DNA of 64,000 nucleotides from Polyangia bacterium (lineage in GTDB: Bacteria > Myxococcota_A > Polyangia > Nannocystales > Nannocystaceae), in the NCBI GenBank assembly GCA_030429545.1, contig JAUIFF010000008.1:186001-250000 (forward strand), given 5' to 3'. Under the pieces are notes generated by a model, which ran no database searches, was not told where the DNA came from, and saw only the letters and a list, made by a program, of their open reading frames with translations. A program made the position numbers and the translations under genes. The stretch's first letter is position 1. Each line of letters opens with the position of its first letter. Below are positions 17,613 through 26,047 of the stretch, piece after piece.

Positions 17613-20063
17613 ATGGCAAATCTAAAAAAATTAAAGTCGACACTGCCGATGGCGTTGGTGCTTGCTGCCTGTGGCGGTGGTGAGCAGACGACTGCCACGG
17701 ATGGGGCAACAACCCTGGGGACGACGACGCCGATGACGATGTCGGATACCGACAACGAGACCTCCGGTGGCATGTCGATGAGCGACACAAGTCCAAGTGG
17801 GGGCGAGACCCAGGGGATGTCCGACTCGGAGACAACCACCGCAGGTCCGACCGAAAGCGACACCGACCCGACCACGATGTCGGAGACCAGCGAGTCGGAG
17901 ACCGGGCCCAATTGTGTCGACGACGAGTTGCCATGTGGCGTGGAGTGTTGCTCGGCCGAGCAGGTGTGCTTTGAAGGGGCGTGTGCGGCCGATTGCGGTG
18001 GCGTGCCACCCTGCGGTCCCGACCGGATTTGCTGTGGCGATGGGGATGTTTGTTACTTGGACGAGTGTGTGACGCCCGGCGACAGTTGTACCGAAACGTT
18101 ATGCGCGACCAAGGACGAGCAGCAACAGTGTGCCGACGGCTTTGTCTGTGACCCGCAGCTCGGGTTGTGTGTACCGTCGAAGGCCGACGCTTCGTGTATC
18201 TACGTGCCGCCGCAAAACGTGTTTGATCCGGTGCCGCTGTTTACCTGGGGTGAGCGCGACAATGTCAACTGCAACGACGACAGCGATTGCCAAAACGCCG
18301 AAACCTGTATGGGCGGGCAGTGTGCCTACAGTTGGAACCACGTCGAACCCGTTGAGGCCACCAATAACATTCAGGTGTCATCGATTCCGGTGGTTGTCGA
18401 CTTAGATGACAACTGCATTCCCGATGTTGTGTTCAACACCTACCGCTCCGGGGTGATTGGTAGCAACGGTGTGATTCGGGCCGTGCGTGGCGATACCGGT
18501 GAGCCGCTGTGGTCGGTCACCGACACCATGTATGAGTCCGATGGGACCGCCAATCCTGCAGTTGGTGATATCGACAGCGACGGATTGCCGGAGGTGGTTG
18601 TCCAGGGGGAGGGCAAATACCTGATTGCGATCGACTCCGATGGCACGCCGCTGTGGCGCTCAGACAACTTTGTCCGGTCCGAAAACAGTGGCGCGGCAGC
18701 GATTGCCAACATGGATGGTGAGGGCGATCCCGAGATTATCTTTGGTGCCGCTGTTTACGACTCGGCGGGCACCCTGCTGTGGGAAGGCAGCGACGGCATT
18801 GGCCACCAGGGACAGGGGCCGATCTCGTGTATCGCCGACATCAACGTCGACGGTAGTCCTGACCTGATCGGCGGGAATACTGCATATACATTTACGGGGA
18901 CAGTCCAGGGGGGCGACTTTAGCGGGACACCTCTGTGGGAGGCCAACGTCGGCGACGGTCGCTGCGGGGTGGCCGACTTTAACCTCGATGGCTTACCCGA
19001 GGTGATTTTGGTCCGCAGTGGAAATATGTACGCGATCAATGGCCAGGATGGCACGGTCATCAACACGTTCGACATGCCGGGTGGGGGGGACCGCGGTGGT
19101 GCGCCCAATATTGCCGACTTCAACGGCGACGGTCAGCCCGACATCGGGACCGCCGGGTCGTCGCGCTATGTCGTTGTCGAGTTTGATGGCACCGACTTCT
19201 CGCTTTTGTGGCAGGCGACCGTAGAGGACGACTCGTCACGGGTGACAGGCTCGTCGGTGTTCGACTTCGACGGTGATGGCCGCAACGAGGTTGTCTACAA
19301 CGACGAGAAGTATATTCGCATCTACCCAGGGGTTGAGCCAGATTGCCAGGAAGACCCTCCAGGTCCCAATTGCGATGGGGTGATGGACGATAGTGAGGTC
19401 CTGTTTCGCGACTACAACTCCTCACGCACGCGCACCGAGTACCCGGTGATCGCGGACGTCGATGGTGACTTCAAGGCAGAGATTGTCTATGCAACCAACA
19501 ATGACATTAGCTGGGGTCGTGACGCCGGCATCGAAGTGTTGCAAGACAGCCTCGACAACTGGGTGACGACCCGGCCGGTGTGGAACCAACACTCCTATCA
19601 CATCACCAATGTCGGCAACCTGGGTCAGATACCGGTGGTCGAGGAAAACAGTTGGCAGTGGCCGATCGACGATCCATTTAACAGCTATCGGCGCAATACC
19701 CAGGGCTCGACGAGTTTTTGCGCGCCTGACCTTGTGCCGTTTGACCTGCAGGCGGCACCGGGCTCGTGCCCCGACCTGTTGCTGTCGGCCCGCGTGGCCA
19801 ACATCGGTTGCCTCGGGGTCGGTCCGGGTGTCAATGTCTCGTTTTACGAAGAGACCCTGGGGCTGTTGGGTACCGTGCAAACCCAAAATGCGATTCCGGC
19901 CGGTGCCTCGGAACAGGTCGAGTTGTTTATCGACACCGACGTCTCGGACGGCCTGATTTGGGTGAAGGTCGACGACGACGGGATGGACATGGGCAAGCTC
20001 AACGAGTGTGTCGAGGACAACAACATCTCGGAGATGCAGGTGGCCTGCCCGATGGTCGGGTAG
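17613..20063 (+). CDS. FG-GAP/VCBS-repeat lipoprotein with C-terminal CARDB-like domain
   Basis: The 816-residue protein starts MANLKKLKSTLPMALVLAAC (lipobox LAAC) with a GGAG site 7 nt upstream. A Thr/Ser/Asp linker is followed by a cysteine-rich stretch (about residues 95-245), then integrin-like FG-GAP repeats of a beta propeller with DxDxDG calcium loops (VVDLDDNCIPDVVF, VGDIDSDGLPEVVV, VADFNLDGLPEVIL, IADFNGDGQPDIGT, FDFDGDGRNEVVY). The last ~100 residues (CPDLLLSARVANIGCLGVGPGVNVSFYE and on) resemble a CARDB/adhesion domain. It is predicted to be anchored to the outer membrane and to bind a surface ligand. Its 3' end carries a 28-nt sequence repeated at 21077. Confidence 0.85.
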   Translation: MANLKKLKSTLPMALVLAACGGGEQTTATDGATTLGTTTPMTMSDTDNETSGGMSMSDTSPSGGETQGMSDSETTTAGPTESDTDPTTMSETSESETGPNCVDDELPCGVECCSAEQVCFEGACAADCGGVPPCGPDRICCGDGDVCYLDECVTPGDSCTETLCATKDEQQQCADGFVCDPQLGLCVPSKADASCIYVPPQNVFDPVPLFTWGERDNVNCNDDSDCQNAETCMGGQCAYSWNHVEPVEATNNIQVSSIPVVVDLDDNCIPDVVFNTYRSGVIGSNGVIRAVRGDTGEPLWSVTDTMYESDGTANPAVGDIDSDGLPEVVVQGEGKYLIAIDSDGTPLWRSDNFVRSENSGAAAIANMDGEGDPEIIFGAAVYDSAGTLLWEGSDGIGHQGQGPISCIADINVDGSPDLIGGNTAYTFTGTVQGGDFSGTPLWEANVGDGRCGVADFNLDGLPEVILVRSGNMYAINGQDGTVINTFDMPGGGDRGGAPNIADFNGDGQPDIGTAGSSRYVVVEFDGTDFSLLWQATVEDDSSRVTGSSVFDFDGDGRNEVVYNDEKYIRIYPGVEPDCQEDPPGPNCDGVMDDSEVLFRDYNSSRTRTEYPVIADVDGDFKAEIVYATNNDISWGRDAGIEVLQDSLDNWVTTRPVWNQHSYHITNVGNLGQIPVVEENSWQWPIDDPFNSYRRNTQGSTSFCAPDLVPFDLQAAPGSCPDLLLSARVANIGCLGVGPGVNVSFYEETLGLLGTVQTQNAIPAGASEQVELFIDTDVSDGLIWVKVDDDGMDMGKLNECVEDNNISEMQVACPMVG

Positions 20064-20075
20064 GTTCGCCGCCTA
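20048..20075. repeat. 28-bp repeat R1, copy 1
   Basis: Spans the stop of the FG-GAP gene and the stop of the frameshifted lipoprotein gene on the other strand. It matches 21077-21104 with one mismatch (CCCGATGGTCGGGTAG then R-TTCGCCGCCTA). Confidence 0.85.
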
Positions 20076-20815
20076 CTTGGTGGTGATCGACACGGTCATC
20101 GAGTAGGTGGCGTTGCCCCGGGTCGCCCCGACTTCGATGGCATATCGACTGAGTTTTCCGGACTTCGAGCCAAACGGCAGGGGTCCGTGAAAACTCGTGC
20201 GTTCGCGGTCGACTCCGGCGGGCTTGCGCTTGGGCTCGTCGGCTTCGGTGTCGACAAAGGCGACGTTCTCCTGTTCGTTGAGACGGTCCTGGTAGCCGTA
20301 GGGGGTCACAACGTAAAGACCGAAACTGGGTTATCCTCGAGCGAAGTAATCGTGACGTTGAGGACCTGCTCGGCGTTGGCGACAAACTCGACCCAGTGTG
20401 TCTCGCCACGCACAATCGACCCTTCGACCTTGGCCGATGACGTACCGGGGCGAAACTTGAGTTCGGTTTTTTTGCCGGCGACGGGCTGGAGTACGGATTG
20501 TTGCTCGGCGGGCTTTGGCGGGTCGGTGACCGTGGGAGGCCGCGGGAGTTTGCCACTAACTTCGCCGACGACCGGCGTTGTTGTGGGCTCGGGTACGGGG
20601 TGAGCCGGGGCCAACGCTGGTGTTGCGCCCACGGGAGAGATTTTTTTTGGCGATGTTTTTTTGGGCGATGCACAGGTGCCGTACTCACAGATCCGGTCGC
20701 CCTTGCAGTCGGTGTCTTTTTGGCAGCCGCCGGATTTGCTCGCCGGTGCACAGGCGACAAGGCCCAGTCCCAAAAGCAAGCCCAGGGCGAAGAACGTCGT
20801 CGAATGATTTGGCAT
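20073..20815 (-). pseudogene. PPC-domain lipoprotein gene with a 1-nt frameshift
   Basis: The first frame encodes a lipoprotein (signal ending GLVAC), a small Cys domain (GGCQKDTDCKGDRICEYGTC), a Lys/Pro/Thr linker and the start of a bacterial pre-peptidase C-terminal (PPC) domain (VRGETHWVEFVANAEQVLNVTI) but stops at 20306. The overlapping frame continues the same domain (YVVTPYGYQDRLNEQENVAFV ... GSKSGKLSRYAIEVGA) to 20073. Frames join at the AAA at 20315-20317 (TTT on the coding strand); one extra T restores an uninterrupted PPC domain. This is a recent deletion, a sequencing error, or slippage. The intact protein would be about 247 residues, surface anchored. ATG 20815 is preferred to the GTG two codons upstream. 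Confidence 0.75.
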
Positions 20816-20849
20816 ACACACCTGTGGCCTCGAAGTTATGGCCGATCAT

Positions 20850-21077
20850 AGCTGGACTTGTGGGCAGGTTGGGAATGATGTTTAGGGCCAAAGCGGGAGC
20901 CCGCAGTCGGTCGGGTAGCGGCACAGACTGTGGGCCTCGTCCCAACAGGCGTACTCCTGAGTCGGTTCGTGGAAGCGACTTTCGCAACAGGCTTTGCAGG
21001 CCTCCTCGTAGGAGTTGTAGCTGGCCGAGACAAAGCACGATTCAACGCCCTGGGGGCAGCCGTCGGGGTGGGCTTCC
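20850..21077. repeat. 228-bp direct repeat R2, copy 1
   Basis: Near-identical to 22306-22532, with a handful of substitutions and one 1-nt indel. This copy holds a detached 3' end of the Cys-rich lipoprotein gene. Confidence 0.93.
20882..21077 (-). pseudogene. truncated 3' fragment of the Cys-rich lipoprotein gene
   Basis: The frame encodes AHPDGCPQGVESCFVSASY-NSYEEACKACCESRFHEPTQEY and ends GLPLWP, the same C-terminus as the intact lipoprotein gene at 22337. Upstream of the repeat edge the sequence is unrelated, so the N-terminal three quarters, including signal and lipobox, are absent. It is a duplication remnant, not an expressed gene. Confidence 0.85.
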
Positions 21078-21104
21078 CCGATGGTCGGGTAGATTCGCCG
21101 CCTA
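21077..21104. repeat. 28-bp repeat R1, copy 2
   Basis: Directly abuts R2 copy 1 and supplies the stop codon of the lipoprotein gene read leftward from 22271, just as copy 1 supplies the stop of the PPC gene. Confidence 0.85.
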
Positions 21105-22271
21105 GGGTAAGACACACTCACCGGGTAGCTGCCAGTTACCCGGAAGCGACGACTCATCCCATTTATCCCGATGTCCAAGCGATGACCACGGGAAGGGGCC
21201 GGTGACATTTGTACAACTCCGGATGAGAGAATTTCCCTTGATTCGTCGTCCCCCTTCACTACTACTAGCGACGCCTTCGAGGTAAGAACACTTCTTTAAG
21301 TCCTTCCGACAGGTCGTGTTTGGACGGGTTTGCAGAGCTTGGCCCGGAGCATGCTTAATCCAAGCCGAGTAACACAGGCACCACCATCGTTGGCTCTGAT
21401 TGTCCGCAGTCGCTTGCCCTGCTTTGGCCCTCGGGGGAAGTGTTACCCTCCGGCGTGGGCTGGGCGGCGCAACGGGACTCTTTTGTTTTTGCGAAGCGTG
21501 ACTCTCGGAACGAGAGCCGCCTTTTAGCTTTGTGAGCTCAATTCGCAGGGAGTAGTCGCATCGACTGATCGGTTGAGCTCCGTCTGAGCGAGAGAAGAGA
21601 TTTGCGGCGAACTGTCCTCCTTTACATGCCGCAAATGACCCTTCTTCCTTAATCATCTTGTATTCGACCGTGTTCTCGACAGAAACACCAAACACAGAGT
21701 TTTCAAACGAAGTTTTGTCGGTGTCGCTTTGGACGGTCGAAATCCGGAAGGCCCCAATGTAGATTGCACTCACGTAATGAGTAGCTTCATCACAAAGCGA
21801 TTGGCCCTTTAGATCATCATAGTAAATATCGCCAGCATTTCGATCGGCGGAGTCCTTTAGGCGACTTACACCGGCGGTGACCATTGCAATTCCAACCGAC
21901 TGTTCGTTGCTCATACCTTGCACGATCTGCCCATAACCAAATGGGATCCACGCTCGAAGTTCCTGTTTCGACTTGAACAGGTATGTATCTCTCTCAACAT
22001 GTTTTGAGGGGGTATATTTATAGGAGTAGCTCCCCGTGACTGTACATCCGCCGAGAACCGTTCCAGTTCCAGAGCGCGAAGATACAATCACCGGGCCGTT
22101 CGCCGCAGCAAGTTCGATTTCGACTCGATCGGCCCCGACCCAACCCAAGACGAGCGGTTTGTTACCTGGGCCATCAAAGTTGGGGCTAGAGTAATTATTG
22201 CATCCGCTGGCTAAAATTCCGAGGAGCAGGACTCGATGTCGAAAATTGACACGCTTACGAGGGGATCTCAC
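21102..22271 (-). CDS. lipoprotein with CDEATH-motif domain; C-terminus probably degenerate
   Basis: The 389-residue frame starts MRSPRKRVNFRHRVLLLGILASGC, a lipoprotein signal. Residues about 40-250 form a domain also present in the sulfatase-modifying-factor lipoprotein at 40008: an early GW/EW strand, a Cys pair region with V-G-S/K-Y, the CDEATH motif (residues 160-165) followed by V-A-VGAF, and a late ACKGGQ...RCDYSLRIEL. After about residue 255 the sequence (SRSESHASQKQKSPVAPPSP and on) looks like out-of-frame or fused sequence. The gene is clearly less GC-rich than its surroundings and lies between two copies of a 228-bp repeat, so it is probably inserted DNA. Function unknown. Confidence 0.62.
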   Translation of the reverse strand: MRSPRKRVNFRHRVLLLGILASGCNNYSSPNFDGPGNKPLVLGWVGADRVEIELAAANGPVIVSSRSGTGTVLGGCTVTGSYSYKYTPSKHVERDTYLFKSKQELRAWIPFGYGQIVQGMSNEQSVGIAMVTAGVSRLKDSADRNAGDIYYDDLKGQSLCDEATHYVSAIYIGAFRISTVQSDTDKTSFENSVFGVSVENTVEYKMIKEEGSFAACKGGQFAANLFSRSDGAQPISRCDYSLRIELTKLKGGSRSESHASQKQKSPVAPPSPRRRVTLPPRAKAGQATADNQSQRWWCLCYSAWIKHAPGQALQTRPNTTCRKDLKKCSYLEGVASSSEGGRRIKGNSLIRSCTNVTGPFPWSSLGHRDKWDESSLPGNWQLPGECVLP

Positions 22272-22305
22272 AGGAGAATGTTACCTTGAATATTCAACGG
22301 GTGAA

Positions 22306-22532
22306 AGCTGGACTTGTGGGCAGGTTGGGAATGATGTTACGGCCAAAGCGGGAGCCCGCAGTCGGTCGGGTAACGGCACAGGCTGTGGGCCTCGTCCCAA
22401 CAGGCGTACTCCTGGGTCGGTTCGTGGAAGCGGCTTTCGCAACAGGCTTTGCAGGCCTCCTCGTAGGAGGTGTAGCTGGCCGAGACAAAGCACGATTCAA
22501 CGCCTTGGGGGCAGCCGTCGGGGTGGGCCTCC
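22306..22532. repeat. 228-bp direct repeat R2, copy 2
   Basis: Covers the 3' end of the intact Cys-rich lipoprotein gene plus 31 nt beyond its stop; partner of 20850-21077. Confidence 0.93.
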
Positions 22533-23332
22533 ATGTTGCAGGGCTCGCCCGGGCACCAGATTGTGCAGTTGCCCGACTCCTCGTGGCAGCCCGCGTTGTC
22601 GAGGCATTCCCACGGCGATTGGTCGGGTGATGGGCCGTAGGGGGAGGGGGGGTCTAAACACTCGCCGACCATCGGACAGGTTTGGCAGTAGCCGCCGTTG
22701 CCATCGTCGTCGCCACAGACCTTCCCTTCGCAGTCGCCCATGGGTGGGGGCGGGGGCTCGCCGGTATCATGCACATACACCTGACATTGACCAACGGTTT
22801 GCTGGGGATCGCCGGCAAGGAACGTAAACGTCCACACCCCCTCGGCCAGCGAGGTGACGTCCCAGGCCCAGGTGAAGGGATTGTTGGCGACGACATCGTC
22901 AAACATGATGCTCGCCTGCCCCGGGCCACTGGCTTGCAGGTCGACAAACACCAGGGGCTCGGGGTCGCTGACGAGTACCTTGAGGAAGGTGCCGGTGCCG
23001 GGCGGGTCGGGGTCGAAGGCAAATCGGTCGTCGCACGGTAGCGGCTCGCCGGTGGTTTGCTCGGTCTCGCCGGCGGTGGTTGTGGTCGGGTCAGAAGTCG
23101 TTGTGGGTACACCGGTTGTCGGCGTTTGCGTGGTCGAACCACTGGCATCGGTCGTTGCGTCGGTGGTCGCCTCCGACGTTTCCGAGGCTGGACTTGTGGT
23201 GGTTGTTGTCGCGGTGGTGATCCCCGGTTGGGTGTCGGTTTGCTCGCCCGGAGCGTCGCCACATCCGGTCGAGGCGAGAGATAGGGGCGTCGCCCACAGG
23301 GCAAGGTTGCAAAACCAGCGCGCGATTGGCAT
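22337..23332 (-). CDS. cysteine-rich lipoprotein with Thr-rich linker
   Basis: The 331-residue product has a signal peptide with lipobox (LASTGC), about 70 residues of Thr/Ser/Pro-rich linker, a beta-sandwich-like domain (VFVDLQASGPGQASIMFDD ... WAWDVTSLAEGVWTFTFLAG; bacterial Ig-like) and a C-terminal region with some 20 cysteines (CEGKVCGDDDG, CQTCPMVGECL, CHEESGNCTIWCPGEPC, CKACCESRF). It is predicted to sit on the cell surface, held by disulfides. No known family is recognised. Its 3' end is duplicated at 20882. Confidence 0.78.
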   Translation of the reverse strand: MPIARWFCNLALWATPLSLASTGCGDAPGEQTDTQPGITTATTTTTSPASETSEATTDATTDASGSTTQTPTTGVPTTTSDPTTTTAGETEQTTGEPLPCDDRFAFDPDPPGTGTFLKVLVSDPEPLVFVDLQASGPGQASIMFDDVVANNPFTWAWDVTSLAEGVWTFTFLAGDPQQTVGQCQVYVHDTGEPPPPPMGDCEGKVCGDDDGNGGYCQTCPMVGECLDPPSPYGPSPDQSPWECLDNAGCHEESGNCTIWCPGEPCNMEAHPDGCPQGVESCFVSASYTSYEEACKACCESRFHEPTQEYACWDEAHSLCRYPTDCGLPLWP

Positions 23333-23429
23333 GGGCGGACGCTAACACAGCGGTTTTATGGTGGCAGCGTTGCATATGCAGACCAGGCCTCAAGTTTGCC
23401 TATACATCGAGATTGAGGGCCCGGTCAGG

Positions 23430-25013
23430 TTACAGTCGCCAGCGTTTTTTGATGAGCTCAATAGCCTTGATAACGAGGTGCTCGGGTGCCTCGGGCAGCG
23501 TCATACCGAGTTCGAGCTCGATCGCTTGTTCGAGCAACAGGGCATAGCCCGGGCGGTGGCGGTCGGGAAGGCCGAGGACTGAGTTCCACACCTTGCGGCT
23601 GACCTTTGGGTACTTGGGCTCGCTTTTGTATTTCTCTTCGCGTTTTCGCCGTTGCTCCTTGAGCACGCTCTCGGGCAGCGGAGCCGGGCGCACGCCCATG
23701 GGAAAAAGCGGTGCAGACTCGGGTATTGGGGCCGGGACAATGCCCCCCGGGAGTGGGGCCGGGGCGATGCCTCCGGGCAGCGGCGCCTGCATTCCTCCCC
23801 GCGGCGGTGGCATGGGCAACAGCGGAATGCCGGGTAGCAGGCTCGGCACCTCCTGTTCCTTGGGCGGCTTGGGAGCCCTTTCAACTTTCTTGGTGCCAGG
23901 ATCCTTGACGCTGGTGTCGACGTCGCCGAGTAGGGTCTTCTTGCCCGAGTTGAGGTAGACGAGCGCCTTGAACATCGAGTCGCACATGGTCACCCAGTGA
24001 CGTGCAGATACACCGCCCTTGGTACCGAGTTGGCGCAGCTCGACAACAAGCCCCTCGCGTGAACCGCTTTCGTCATAGCCACCACCGACATCGCTGGCGG
24101 TTTTCATGTGGTAGTCCTTGAGCTCTTCGCTGTCACTGTCGAGGATGCCCATCGCCGCATCGCCGGTCACACCTGGCTCGGAGGTGTTTTCCTTGATCAT
24201 CTGCAGGTAGGCGCCAATTGTGAACTGTTTTGTCGGCAACCACGCTGTGTCTTTTTTGTAGTCAGAGCCAAAGACGTTCTCTGGGTTTTTGAGTACCTCC
24301 TCGTAACCGGCAGTCGATTTGACCGTTGATTTGAGGTACTTGTAAACCTCGGCCAGCGAGGTTCGGTTCATTAAAATCGCGTAGTCCTTGCTGTAGGACT
24401 TGAGCAGCTCCTTGCGCTTTTTGCCGCCTTCGGTCATCACGCGAATGATGCGTCCATGGGCAAAGCGTACACCTAATAGTAGGAGTAGGCCGCGGAGAAC
24501 CAACTTTTCCTGTTCGTTTTTTACGTTCGATTCGAGCCACGAATCGATGTTCGACTGGACCTTGGCGACCTCGTCCTTGACGTGTTGTTTGGCCAGTGAT
24601 TTGTGGGCGAGGTAGACCTTCTTTTCCTTGTCGCCGTGAATCTGGGGCATGGCCCAACCGGTCTTCTCGCGGCCGCTTTCGATTTGCGCTTCGACCAAAC
24701 TGGCGAGGCTTTCAAACGTGATCCCAACCGTGGACTGGACGGCGGCACCGTAGGACAACGGATTGGAATTGGCACGCTTGGGCCAGCGAATCGCGACCCA
24801 CTCGCCCATTTCGACCTCGCCGGCATCTTCCGCAAAGGTCACCTCATGCTCCTCGAGATCGCCGGCCGTAAACTTGCCCTCTTTATGTTTGAAAAACTTG
24901 ATCCAGACCGATTGGCGACTTTGGTGGAGGGCGACGAGGTAGTTGACAATCGCCGTGATCTCCTCAATCAGTTTCTTTCGCCCCTCCGGGGTTTCGTCGA
25001 ATGCACTCGACAC
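23430..25013 (-). CDS. C-terminal part of a DUF4157 (eCIS-core) effector-like protein, frameshifted from its N-terminus
   Basis: This 527-codon frame opens with SSAFDETPEGRKKLIEEITAI, which is the continuation of the DUF4157 protein read in another frame just upstream; restoring one frame change near 25050-25075 joins ...GYNWRDHGK to ...PNAPASFEVDKGDLEIV. The frame itself contains a long mixed alpha/beta region (VYLAHKSLAKQHVKDEV, LVLRGLLLLLGVRFAHGRI, GGYDESGSREGLVVELRQLG), a Pro-rich repeat (APLPGGIAPAPLPGG) and a basic tail. I recognise no catalytic motif. In other bacteria DUF4157 proteins are cargo of extracellular contractile injection systems; no such system is in this window. The frame has stayed open for 527 codons, so the lesion is recent, an assembly error, or the piece is translated alone. 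Confidence 0.68.
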   Translation of the reverse strand: MSSAFDETPEGRKKLIEEITAIVNYLVALHQSRQSVWIKFFKHKEGKFTAGDLEEHEVTFAEDAGEVEMGEWVAIRWPKRANSNPLSYGAAVQSTVGITFESLASLVEAQIESGREKTGWAMPQIHGDKEKKVYLAHKSLAKQHVKDEVAKVQSNIDSWLESNVKNEQEKLVLRGLLLLLGVRFAHGRIIRVMTEGGKKRKELLKSYSKDYAILMNRTSLAEVYKYLKSTVKSTAGYEEVLKNPENVFGSDYKKDTAWLPTKQFTIGAYLQMIKENTSEPGVTGDAAMGILDSDSEELKDYHMKTASDVGGGYDESGSREGLVVELRQLGTKGGVSARHWVTMCDSMFKALVYLNSGKKTLLGDVDTSVKDPGTKKVERAPKPPKEQEVPSLLPGIPLLPMPPPRGGMQAPLPGGIAPAPLPGGIVPAPIPESAPLFPMGVRPAPLPESVLKEQRRKREEKYKSEPKYPKVSRKVWNSVLGLPDRHRPGYALLLEQAIELELGMTLPEAPEHLVIKAIELIKKRWRL

Positions 25014-25519
25014 AATTTCGAGGTCGCCCTTGTCGACCTCAAAGCTTGCAGGTGCATTGGGAAACCGAGGCTCTTGCCGTGATCACGCCAGTTGTAGCCA
25101 ATCAGGATGTCTTTTTGGAAGTAGTAGTCGTTGCCGAGCTGGTTTTGTTTGATGTCGTCGGGGTCATCGCGCTCGCTCAAAAAATCGGCGAGTTTGGTGT
25201 GGGAGTCGATGGTGGGCTTTTTGAATTTGTCGTAGTACTCCGGGCCGCCGGCCTGCTTTTCGCAGCTGCGGACGACCTTGGGGTTTTTGGGGCCGACCGT
25301 CTGAAACTCAAAGCCGATTTTTCGCTGGATAACCCCCTGTGAGCGGCCGCGCTGTTGGACGGTGTGGGTGAGTTCGTGGGCCAGGAGCTGTTGGCCCCGT
25401 TGGCTGTTGGGCTGGTAGTAGCCAGAACGAAAGAACACATTGTTGCCGGTGGTGAACGCCCGTGAGCGCAGGTGTTGGTTGAGCTTGTCGGCGCGGTAGT
25501 CGGTGTGCACCCGAATGCC
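24968..25519 (-). pseudogene. DUF4157 (eCIS core) domain segment with HELTH zinc motif, between a stop and a frameshift
   Basis: Continuous with the frame to the right except for one TAG codon. The segment reads GIRVHTDYRADKLNQHLRSRAFTTG-NNVFFRSG and QRGQQLLAHELTHTVQQRG, the signature of DUF4157 with a zinc-protease-like HExxH. A family-typical GFEFQTV segment follows. Near its end the frame departs from the family and runs out, while the expected continuation appears in the frame of the 23430-25013 gene. GTG 25510 could restart translation but would lose half the domain. Confidence 0.75.
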
Positions 25520-25972
25520 CTAGCTATCGGCCCCGATCGACTCGGCGAGCTGTTGTCCGGTGCGGTCGAGCGGTTGCCCGCCAAACTTGGCGCTGCGCAA
25601 TCCGAAGTCGACAGCCTGGGCCCGACCGCGACCGAGCTCCCCCTGAAGTTGGGCAAGTGTCAACGAGCCGGGAGCCCGCACCCCGCGGGGAATCGGACTA
25701 ATTGTGTGTGCACGTTTTTTGGACCCGGGTGTGCGGAGGTTTTGGACCGCGCTGGCAGCCACCCGGTCGGCCTCAGCTTCGTAGCGGGCGTAGCCCTGGG
25801 TAGGCTGGGCGTAGATGTTGGCGAGGCGCTGATTGCCGAGCAGCTGGGTGGTGTGCTCCGGAGAGGTTTCGTGCTCGCTCGACTCGTGTGAGTGTTCGAC
25901 CTGGGGCTTGGGCTCAAACTTGGGTTCCAAGATCGGCTTTGGAACCCGGATGCGCGCATATTGCCTACCCAT
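25520..25972 (-). pseudogene. N-terminal fragment of the DUF4157 protein, ending at an in-frame TAG
   Basis: The 150-residue frame starts MGRQYARIRVPKPILEP, a charged, Pro/Glu-rich N-terminus, and reaches RSAKFGGQPLDRTGQQLAESIGADS, exactly where DUF4157 domains begin, before a TAG codon at 25520-25522. The next codons in the same frame (GIRVHTDYR) continue the domain without loss. A single substitution would restore the gene. Together with the frameshift downstream this makes a gene of about 840 codons with two lesions. Confidence 0.72.
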
Positions 25973-26047
25973 GGGCCAAGGGTAGCGAAGTTCTATGTTG
26001 TGTGTGAAGCGACATGTTTAAACGGACATGTCACTTCGCATGTGTGC

